A stretch of DNA of 64,000 nucleotides from Bacteroidota bacterium (GTDB taxonomy: Bacteria; Bacteroidota; Bacteroidia; Bacteroidales; Paludibacteraceae): positions 62,001 to 126,000 of the forward strand of contig JAEWUM010000003.1 of the NCBI GenBank assembly GCA_023459355.1, in the 5' to 3' direction. The position numbers and the translations under genes are program-made. Of the stretch, positions 51,674 to 58,708 are shown in pieces (the first letter of the stretch is position 1; each line of letters opens with the position of its first letter). The notes beneath the pieces are model-generated. The model had not been told where the DNA came from. It searched no databases and was given only the letters and a program-made list of their open reading frames with translations.

Positions 51674-52069
51674 TTAGCTGATCAGGGTGCTGGTCTGGCG
51701 TAATTCAATCTTCGCGATGGATTCTTTCAGTTCCTTGCCCGGGGCGAAACGGATGTTGACTTTCTTCACCTTCATCGCGTTGGCATCGGCTTCGTTTTCT
51801 GCTCCTTCGGCATTCAGGGTGAGGTGAAACGAACCCCAGTCGCCCAGCTGGATGGACTGCCCGTTGTGCAGCGCCCGCAGCATGATTTTGTGTAACTGTG
51901 AAAGCGCCATCTCGGCTTCTTTCGGGTTCAGCGTGGTTTCGTCGGCTATCTGACGGGCCACTTCTTTCTCTTTTAGCATACCGGTGGTACGAAGGGATGG
52001 ATACCACTTGGCTGTCGCGTTAGGGTCGGAAGGATTCTTCCGTTGCACCTTATTATAAAAAACAGGCAT
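51674..52069 (-). CDS. HU-related histone-like DNA-binding protein (long form)
   Basis: 131 residues from MPVFYNKVQRKNPSDPNATA, a start typical of the long HU-related family of Bacteroidota (TIGR01201 type). The DNABII helical part is VARQIADETTLNPKEAEMAL, then LHKIMLRALHNGQSIQLGDW and GSFHLTLNAEG; the arm and C-terminal part end MKVKKVNIRFAPGKELKESI. Such proteins bend or coat DNA. The start at 52069 is chosen over 52111 because it gives the family N-terminus. A 22-nt-period array lies just past its terminator, which makes a DNA-protein pairing worth testing. Confidence 0.88.
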   Translation of the reverse strand: MPVFYNKVQRKNPSDPNATAKWYPSLRTTGMLKEKEVARQIADETTLNPKEAEMALSQLHKIMLRALHNGQSIQLGDWGSFHLTLNAEGAENEADANAMKVKKVNIRFAPGKELKESIAKIELRQTSTLIS

Positions 52070-52227
52070 AATAAATAGTTTTGTGTTTGCTCTTTTAATA
52101 TATAGGAACAAACTGGTTAATATAAAATCTGTCGGGGTGGCTATACCAAAGATTGTGCTGTTTTTGAACGAAAAATTGGAATGATTACATACTTCATAAA
52201 AATTAAGTTAAAACAATAGCGTGCGGT

Positions 52228-52386
52228 TGGTCAGGAGGTTGCTTCGCTATGCTCGCAATGACGAGGTTGCTTCGTCGGCTTTGCCGACTCGCAATGACGG
52301 GTTAATAAATGTGTGCGATTGGTGAGGGGGTTGCGGATTTGGTTGTTGTGGAGGATGCGTAGAGACGCAATGCATTGCGTCTCTAC
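52228..52386. repeat. dispersed repeats R4 (inverted) and R5 between HU-related gene and hipBA
   Basis: 52228-52300 carries two R4 units in inverted sense (GGTTGCTTCGCTATGCTCGC, then AATGACG... CTTTGCCGACTCGCAATGAC). 52359-52386 is an R5 palindrome with arms GTAGAGACGCAATG / CATTGCGTCTCTAC. The rest of the ~390-nt gap holds only the hipBA promoter and operator. Confidence 0.85.
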
Positions 52387-52414
52387 ATATCTACAATTTT
52401 TCATCCATAAATCA

Positions 52415-52456
52415 TGATATTTCAATTATTATATATACTTTTGTACTGAAATATCA
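52415..52456 (+). promoter_or_regulatory. hipBA promoter with flanking operator
   Basis: A perfect 10-bp inverted repeat, TGATATTTCA (52415-52424) and TGAAATATCA (52447-52456), encloses the -7 element TACTTTTG (52436-52443). Binding of HipB to both arms would shut the promoter; this is the classic autoregulated layout. The hipB ATG follows 6 nt later. Confidence 0.75.
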
Positions 52457-52462
52457 GTCGTT

Positions 52463-52840
52463 ATGAAAATAAAAGAAACAAGTTACACGCAAAAACAGCA
52501 AAAGATACTTGCCACATTAGGTGAAAATATCAGGTTAGCGCGTTTACGCCGGAAGCTATCTGTGCGCTCTATGGCAGAACGGGCCGGTATCGCTGTATCC
52601 ACGCTGGGAAACATAGAAGTTGGTTCTCCATCGGTATCCTTAGGTAATTATTTGCAAGTGCTAACCGTTCTACGCCTTGAAGATGACGTGTTATTAATAG
52701 CTGATAAAGACCCTGTTGGCAGACAAATTCAGGATGCCGGATTGATTGTAAAAAAAAGAGCCCCGAAAACAAAGAAAACAGCGTCGGTATTGGATCATGT
52801 AATTGACAGAGGGAACTCTGAAAAACCTGAATTCGAGTAA
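52463..52840 (+). CDS. hipB: HipB-like antitoxin, XRE helix-turn-helix
   Basis: 125 residues. XRE domain at ~15-75: LGENIRLARLRRKLSVRSMA, ERAGIAVSTLGNIEVGSPS, LGNYLQVLTVLRLEDDVLL. A basic C-terminal tail follows (LIVKKRAPKTKKTASVLDHV) that may contact the kinase. It is followed by hipA after 6 nt and preceded by a symmetrical operator. Confidence 0.88.
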   Translation: MKIKETSYTQKQQKILATLGENIRLARLRRKLSVRSMAERAGIAVSTLGNIEVGSPSVSLGNYLQVLTVLRLEDDVLLIADKDPVGRQIQDAGLIVKKRAPKTKKTASVLDHVIDRGNSEKPEFE

Positions 52841-52846
52841 TTGTTT

Positions 52847-54103
52847 ATGAAACAGCAACATGAAAAAGAAATACTGGTGTATGCGGATTGGTATATGTTC
52901 GATTCACCTCAATTGATAGGGAAACTGCATTTTGCTTCCCTGCGGGGGAAAACTGTGTATTCTTTCGAATATGACAATGAATGGATCAAAACGGGCATTG
53001 CTATTGACCCGGAACTGCCACTTTTTTCGGGACTACATTATGCTTCCTCACATGATAACTTCGGAATTTTCAAAGATTCATCTCCCGACAGATGGGGACA
53101 GTTATTGATGAAGCGCAGAGAAATTCTTTTGTCTAAGATTGAGCAAAAAGAGCCTCGTACTTTATTCGGGATTGATTTCATGTTGGGTGTGCATGACAGT
53201 CACCGTATGGGCGGATTGCGTTTTAAAGAGTTAGAAGACGGTGATTTTTTGAGCAATGACGAAAGATTAGCTGCTCCACCCTGGACTTCATTAAGAGACC
53301 TTGAATTCGCTGTTGAACAATATGAAAAGAATGCTGACAATTTAGATGAGACTTCGCTGAAATGGATTAACCAACTGATTGCTCCGGGATCATCATTGGG
53401 AGGTGCTCGTCCCAAAGCTGATGTTGTTGATACAAACGGGAAACAGTGGATCGCAAAATTCCCCAGTAACAAAGATGATACTGACGTCGGGCTGTGGGAA
53501 ATGGTTGTGCATACCCTGGCAATTCAGGCTAAGATTACGGTTCCAAATGCCATCATAAAAAGTCTTGCTTCTCCTTATCATACTTATTTATCACAACGTT
53601 TTGACCGGACAGCAGATAACAAACGTATTCATTTTGCATCAGCAATGACATTGTTACAAAGGACTGATGGAGACGATGCGGATAGCGGAGTAAGTTATTT
53701 AGATTTAGTAGGGTTTATCAAATCAGCCTGTACAGATGTCATTGAGAACTTAGAAGAGCTTTTTCGCAGGGTTATTTTTTCCGTTTGTGTTTCGAACACT
53801 GATGATCATTTGCGAAATCATGGGTTTATCTATACTGAAGCTGGCTGGACACTATCACCGGCATTTGACATCAATGCTAATGAAACAGGAACAGGTCTCA
53901 AACTCAATATTGATGATGAAGATAACTCTTTAGATATTGATTTGGTTATGAAAACCGCTCCTTATTATTTGCTTTCCAACCAACGTGCAGAAGAAATAAA
54001 GAAGGAAGTAACCAAAGCTGTTTCATCCTGGAGAAAACTGGCAACTCAGTACAAAATATCTCCTTCGGAAATAGAACGAAAGGCGAAAGCATTTCGGGTT
54101 TGA
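52847..54103 (+). CDS. hipA: HipA-like Ser/Thr kinase toxin
   Basis: 418 residues from MKQQHEKEILVYADWYMFDS. An N-terminal HipA_N/coupling domain (FSGLHYASSHDNFGIFKDSS, DRWGQLLMKR) is followed by the kinase: Gly-rich loop GSSLGGARPKADVVD (~180), lysine in QWIAKFPS, catalytic loop VSNTDDHLRNHGFIY (~315) and metal motif PAFDINANE (~337). Characterised HipA kinases phosphorylate glutamyl-tRNA synthetase; related ones act on other targets. It keeps all catalytic residues, so it is probably active. Single full-length gene, unlike split HipST forms. Confidence 0.9.
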   Translation: MKQQHEKEILVYADWYMFDSPQLIGKLHFASLRGKTVYSFEYDNEWIKTGIAIDPELPLFSGLHYASSHDNFGIFKDSSPDRWGQLLMKRREILLSKIEQKEPRTLFGIDFMLGVHDSHRMGGLRFKELEDGDFLSNDERLAAPPWTSLRDLEFAVEQYEKNADNLDETSLKWINQLIAPGSSLGGARPKADVVDTNGKQWIAKFPSNKDDTDVGLWEMVVHTLAIQAKITVPNAIIKSLASPYHTYLSQRFDRTADNKRIHFASAMTLLQRTDGDDADSGVSYLDLVGFIKSACTDVIENLEELFRRVIFSVCVSNTDDHLRNHGFIYTEAGWTLSPAFDINANETGTGLKLNIDDEDNSLDIDLVMKTAPYYLLSNQRAEEIKKEVTKAVSSWRKLATQYKISPSEIERKAKAFRV

Positions 54104-54188
54104 TGGTTTCAGACCACACAACAACTGCGTAATCAACCCCTGTTCGATGTTGCCTCTTGGGGAAAACAGTCATTAACCTTATTTTACT

Positions 54189-54345
54189 AACCTTATTTTC
54201 TTACAAAACAACCTTAGTAGCAAATAAATACCCACACCATACCTAACCTTATTAAAAAACCTATCAATCAAAATAAGGTAATAAGGTCAGAGGAAATATA
54301 ATCCAAATCTCTGCTACTAAGGTTGTTTTGTAAGAAAATAAGGTT
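54189..54345. repeat. 157-bp element with 34-bp perfect terminal inverted repeats
   Basis: The left arm (54189-54222) begins AACCTTATTTTCTTAC and ends TTAGTAGCA; the right arm (54312-54345) is its exact reverse complement, 34 of 34. The 89-nt centre holds a further inverted pair ACCTTATT / AATAAGGT. A direct partial copy of the end (AACCTTATTTTACT) lies just outside at 54175-54188. No gene fits inside. It could be a miniature mobile element or a structured RNA; no clear target duplication is seen. Confidence 0.88.
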
Positions 54346-54445
54346 CTGGTTGAGCATAATTGTCCCACGAACCCGTCGCTGCAAATCACTCAATTAGTCC
54401 GCAAAACCAACAGCGACGCAATACATAAACAACATCAACGCCCCG

Positions 54446-54565
54446 TCATTGCGAGTCGGCAAAGCCGACGAAGCAACCCCCAGATAAATTGCACGCAGTT
54501 ATTGTCCCGTCATTGCGAGCGTAGCGAAGTAACCTCGTCATTGCGAGCATAGCGAAGCAACCTTC
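54446..54565. repeat. three dispersed R4 repeats upstream of the TonB-dependent receptor
   Basis: Units starting CGTCATTGCGAG at ~54447, ~54509 and ~54535, each ending CGAAGCAACC or CGAAGTAACC. 54566-54660 is AT-rich and presumably contains the receptor's promoter; GAATTTTG at 54640 is one mismatch from TAnnTTTG. Confidence 0.85.
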
Positions 54566-54673
54566 TCTACCCAAAACACGCTATACCCTTTTACAAAAAA
54601 TCATTATAATTAGTGATTTTTTCGCTTTGCTTTTTCCCCGAATTTTGCAACGTAATTCAAAAACTATATTACA

Positions 54674-57067
54674 ATGCAAAAATTCATAACTACATTTTTA
54701 ATCGTTATCAGCTTATTTATAAGTCTTAATACTGCTGCATTAACCATCGAAGGTAAAATCATCGATACCGATGGCAATCCGCTGATTGCCGCCACGGTGA
54801 TGGTGCAGGAACTTAAAACAGGTGTAACTACCGACAATGAGGGGAGCTTCTCGCTTCCGGTACCGAATGACCGTGAACTGACTTTGGTCGCCAACTTCAT
54901 CGGTCACGAACCCTACATTCAAAAGATTGATCCGAAAAAGAACAAAGCAGATCAATTGATATTGCAAATGATTCCCAATACCCACCTGAAAGATGTGGAG
55001 GTGTTCGGGGAACGTCACAAACAACCGGAGAAATTAGATGTCATTACCCGCATGCCATTGCGCCCTTCTGAACAGATTCAGAGTATCTCCGTTATTTCTG
55101 AAAAAGCACTGACTGAACTGGGTGTGCTGACCGTAACGGAAGCCGTTCGCAACGTGCCGGGCATCACCTTATTCGGTTCTTATGGCGGAGTACGCGAGAG
55201 TTTGTCAACCCGCGGATACCGGGGGGTGCCCATCGTGAAAAACGGGGTGCGTCTGGATTCTGATTTCCGTACGGCATCAGCACTCACCGAAATGCAGGGT
55301 GTGGAAAGTGTGCAGGTCATCAAAGGTTCTGCTGCCATCACCCAGGGTATCGGGAACGATTTGGGTAGTCCGGGTGGCGTGATTAACGTGGTTACCAAAA
55401 CGCCGAAGTTCATCAATACCGGGGATGTTTCGCTGCGTGCCGGTAGTTGGGGTTATTTCCGTCCCACTTTCGATATGCAGACGGCGCTGAACCGCGAGAA
55501 AACAATCGCGGTCAGGGTCAACGGCGCTTTCGAGCGTGCCGACAATTACCGTCCTGTGATTGGTTCAGACCGCGTATACCTGAATCCATCACTGGCCTGG
55601 CAGCCAAATCCTAAGACGATGATCGTGTTGGAAATGGATTACCTGAACGACAACCGTACGCCCTACACCAGTACCGTGAACCTGGGACCGGACTCGGTGA
55701 ATGCTTTGTACGAGATGCCTTATGATAAATTCTTAGGTTTCGAATCGGACAATGCCAACAATATTACCACGACTTACGCAGCGCGTTTCGCACGTCAGCT
55801 TTCAGAAAAATACAGTCTTCGGGCTTCGTGGTTTGCTTCCAACTATCAGCTTGACAACACTTCGACTTCGATGGCTACCTTGCTGAATGCCTATCCGGGA
55901 CAATACAACATGCGTCGCCGTTCGGTTTCCCGTTCATTGCGCGATGATGCCAACTCGGTATTCCAGCTGGATTTCGTGGGAAGGGATGTGATGACCGGTC
56001 CGGTAAAGCATACATTTCAGGTAGGATTTGATTATAAATTTACCGATTTATCGACTACGTCATATAATACGGCGGTCATTGATACCATCGATGTAATGCA
56101 GTCCATCATTCCGAATAAAATCACGAAAAATGTCGCGCTAACGGCAGCCAACCCGATTGAATCACGCAGTGCGAGTTACGGCTTGTTGTTGCAGGAAGTA
56201 ATGACCATCAACAAATACCTGAAAGCCATTCTCGGGTTGCGTTACAGCTACGGGAGCAGCATCAGCGCCACCAGTGCCGGTCCGACTACCGGTTCAGCCT
56301 GGAACCCGATGGCCGGGGTAATGGTATCACCGATTGAGAATATCAACCTGTTCGGTTCCTATACGACCACGACCAACCTGCGTTCCGCATCCAACAAAAT
56401 GTCAAACGGCGAAGAAATCGGTCCGTCAGATACCAGGCAAGTCGAAGTCGGCATCAAATCCGATTGGTTAGACAACCGCCTGCGTTTTAACCTGACGTAT
56501 TTTGACATCATCACCGAAAACCTCTCCAACACTGAATATGTACCGGGAACAAACACGGTAACCGGGTACTTCATCAAAGCCGGAGATTTATTGCGCAATG
56601 GTGTCGAGGTGGAATTGAATGGTCGTCCGCTACCCAACCTGCAGGTGATGCTTGGTTATGCCTGGCTGAATGCCCGTTACGAAAACAGTCCGTCGTACGT
56701 GAATGGTTCTTCCCCGATGAATGCACCCGACCATACGGCCAATGCCTGGATTTACTACACCATCAGCAAAAGCGCTTTGAAAGGCTTGTCGCTCGGACTG
56801 GGAACTTATTATGTAGGCGAGCGTCCGGTGAATGAATTCAGTCTGACACCCGACGGACACGGAACACCGGCAGGGGTAAAACCATTTGAGATGCCGGCCT
56901 ACACGACAGTGAACCTGCAACTGGCTTACACCTACGAGAAGTTTACCGGTCGTGTGTTCGCGAACAACATTTTCAACGCCATCGGTTATAACTCTTATTA
57001 CAGAGGTGGTTTTATCAATCAGATTGAACCGTTGAATTTGGCAGCTGTGTTGTCGTATCGGTTTTGA
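54674..57067 (+). CDS. TonB-dependent siderophore-type receptor
   Basis: 797 residues: signal peptide (FITTFLIVISLFISLNTAA), a carboxypeptidase-D-regulatory-like domain (IEGKIIDTDGNPLIAATVMV, residues ~24-105), a plug (SIQSISVISEKALTELGVLT, then VPGITLFGSYGGVRESLSTR) and a 22-strand barrel ending in AAVLSYRF with a terminal Phe. SPGGVINVVTKTPKF is the typical plug/barrel junction of the FhuE/FpvA-like siderophore group. The following PepSY protein supports iron uptake, but the ligand is unknown. Confidence 0.92.
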   Translation: MQKFITTFLIVISLFISLNTAALTIEGKIIDTDGNPLIAATVMVQELKTGVTTDNEGSFSLPVPNDRELTLVANFIGHEPYIQKIDPKKNKADQLILQMIPNTHLKDVEVFGERHKQPEKLDVITRMPLRPSEQIQSISVISEKALTELGVLTVTEAVRNVPGITLFGSYGGVRESLSTRGYRGVPIVKNGVRLDSDFRTASALTEMQGVESVQVIKGSAAITQGIGNDLGSPGGVINVVTKTPKFINTGDVSLRAGSWGYFRPTFDMQTALNREKTIAVRVNGAFERADNYRPVIGSDRVYLNPSLAWQPNPKTMIVLEMDYLNDNRTPYTSTVNLGPDSVNALYEMPYDKFLGFESDNANNITTTYAARFARQLSEKYSLRASWFASNYQLDNTSTSMATLLNAYPGQYNMRRRSVSRSLRDDANSVFQLDFVGRDVMTGPVKHTFQVGFDYKFTDLSTTSYNTAVIDTIDVMQSIIPNKITKNVALTAANPIESRSASYGLLLQEVMTINKYLKAILGLRYSYGSSISATSAGPTTGSAWNPMAGVMVSPIENINLFGSYTTTTNLRSASNKMSNGEEIGPSDTRQVEVGIKSDWLDNRLRFNLTYFDIITENLSNTEYVPGTNTVTGYFIKAGDLLRNGVEVELNGRPLPNLQVMLGYAWLNARYENSPSYVNGSSPMNAPDHTANAWIYYTISKSALKGLSLGLGTYYVGERPVNEFSLTPDGHGTPAGVKPFEMPAYTTVNLQLAYTYEKFTGRVFANNIFNAIGYNSYYRGGFINQIEPLNLAAVLSYRF

Positions 57068-57084
57068 AGATTGGATGTAGAGGA

Positions 57085-57245
57085 GGTTGCCACGTCGTTC
57101 ACGTTGTGAACTCCTCGCAATGACGGTGCGTTGATTGGGGGAAAATAAACTAATGTTGATGTGTTATGCAAACTTGGACGACGGGTATTTTTTAAAATGC
57201 AATGACCTCGTCATTGCGAGTCGGCAAAGCCGACGAAGCAACCCC
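57085..57245. repeat. two dispersed R4 repeats between the receptor and PepSY genes
   Basis: 57085-57123 (GAGGTTGCCACGTCGTTCAC...GAACTCCTCGCAATGACG) and 57209-57245 (CGTCATTGCGAGTCGGCAAA then GCCGACGAAGCAACCCC), in opposite senses. They fill most of the 219-nt gap. Confidence 0.85.
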
Positions 57246-57286
57246 ATATTCATAACAGGTTCTGTATTATATATAACAAAATTATC

Positions 57287-58366
57287 ATGCGAAAATTCTT
57301 TCTTGCACTCCATAAATGGTTGTCCATTCCGGTCGGCATTATCCTTATCATCACCTGCCTGAGCGGCTCCATCCTGGTCTTTCAGGATGAAATCCGGGAA
57401 TGGGCACATCCGGAACGGTATTTTGTCAACACAATGCAGCAAGAACCTATTCCGTTGGAACAACTGATTCCGATGGTGAACAGTCAGCTGACCGACAATC
57501 AGGTTAAGGATGTCAGGATAGAATCCGACCCGAAGCGCACCTACGCGATGGGATTAGCAGAAGGCTTCCGGGTGACAGCCTATGTGAATCAATATACCGG
57601 TCAGGTAACCGATATTTTCCACTATCGGGAAAGTCCGTTTTTCGTGGTGATGAAGCTGCACCGCTGGTTGTTCGACGACACCCGCACCTGGGGTAAATAC
57701 TCCGTCGGCATATCCACCCTGATCTTTGTATTTATCCTGATTACCGGAGTCATCATTTGGTTTCCAAAAAAACTGAAGAAAAGAAGTTTCACCATACAAG
57801 GCAAAAAAGGTTTCCGCCGACTGATGTACGATTTGCACAGTGTGTTGGGCGCTTATGCCTTTCTGATTTTATTCGTGGGTGCGGTAACCGGGTTGATGTG
57901 GTCGTTCGAATGGTACCGAAACGGTGTTTTCAGGCTCTTCGGGGCGGAAGTTCCGCAGGAAAAGGCGCGGGAAGGAGGTGGCAGAGGAGAGAAAAAAGAA
58001 CCCCAAAAGGTCAACATCGAGATTTGGCAGGCTGTTGCCGATGAACTGAAACAGCAAAACCCGAATTTCAAATATGTCCGCATACAGGACGGTTCAGCAG
58101 TGGTACATCAAAAAAATGCCCCGACCTCACGCGCCACCGACAAGTACGACTTCGACAAGCAAACGGGAACAATAACCAGCATTACCCTGTACAAAGACCA
58201 GGACAAGGCATCCAAAATCTGGGGTTGGACTTATTCACTGCATGTCGGCAACTTCTGGGGCATCTGGTCGAAGATACTGACGTTTATCAGTGGGTTAATC
58301 GGGGCAAGTTTGCCGGTTACGGGGTATTATATGTGGTTGAGGAAGAGGAGGAAGAAGAAAAAATAG
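57287..58366 (+). CDS. PepSY-domain membrane protein
   Basis: 359 residues: N-terminal helix (WLSIPVGIILIITCLSGSIL), a first PepSY region (VNTMQQEPIPLEQLIPMVNS), helices at VGISTLIFVFILITGVIIW and LGAYAFLILFVGAVTGLMW, a charged loop (EKAREGGGRGEKKEPQ), a second periplasmic region and a last helix (FISGLIGASLPVTGYYMW) with a basic end. Proteins of this PiuB-like group accompany siderophore receptors and are thought to help reduce or release iron at the inner membrane. Context with the receptor upstream supports this. Confidence 0.88.
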   Translation: MRKFFLALHKWLSIPVGIILIITCLSGSILVFQDEIREWAHPERYFVNTMQQEPIPLEQLIPMVNSQLTDNQVKDVRIESDPKRTYAMGLAEGFRVTAYVNQYTGQVTDIFHYRESPFFVVMKLHRWLFDDTRTWGKYSVGISTLIFVFILITGVIIWFPKKLKKRSFTIQGKKGFRRLMYDLHSVLGAYAFLILFVGAVTGLMWSFEWYRNGVFRLFGAEVPQEKAREGGGRGEKKEPQKVNIEIWQAVADELKQQNPNFKYVRIQDGSAVVHQKNAPTSRATDKYDFDKQTGTITSITLYKDQDKASKIWGWTYSLHVGNFWGIWSKILTFISGLIGASLPVTGYYMWLRKRRKKKK

Positions 58367-58387
58367 AATTTATTTATCCCCGGTTTT

Positions 58388-58692
58388 CGTAGAGACGCGA
58401 TTAATCGCGTCTCTACGCCTCGCAATGACGGGGCCATCGCATTTAATAAATACCCATCGTCCAAGCTTGTACAACCCATCAACATTTTTTCACGATGGGC
58501 GCTATTGCCCCCCGAACCCGTCGCTGCAAATCACTTAATAAGTTCGCAAACCCAATTGCGACGTTTATATGACCATAATCAACGCACCGTCATTGCGAGG
58601 AGTTCACAAAGTGAACGACGAAGCAACCCCCTCAACAATCGCATTTGGTCGTTTGCCCGTCATAGCGAGTTGGCGAAGCCGACGAAGCAAAC
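58388..58692. repeat. cluster of dispersed repeats R5 and R4
   Basis: 58388-58417 is an R5 palindrome (CGTAGAGACGCGATT / AATCGCGTCTCTACG). R4 pieces lie at 58420-58432, 58588-58630 and 58660-58692. The 342-nt gap between the convergent PepSY and FAD/Fe-S genes holds no open frame I can support. Confidence 0.85.
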
Positions 58693-58708
58693 CCCGATGG
58701 CCTGCACT

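Noticed and set aside
51359..51703. A plus-strand 114-codon frame over the 22-nt array as a protein gene
   Set aside because: It starts with TTG, has no promoter, its sequence is only the repeat read in three phases, and its end runs antisense through the terminator into the HU-related gene.
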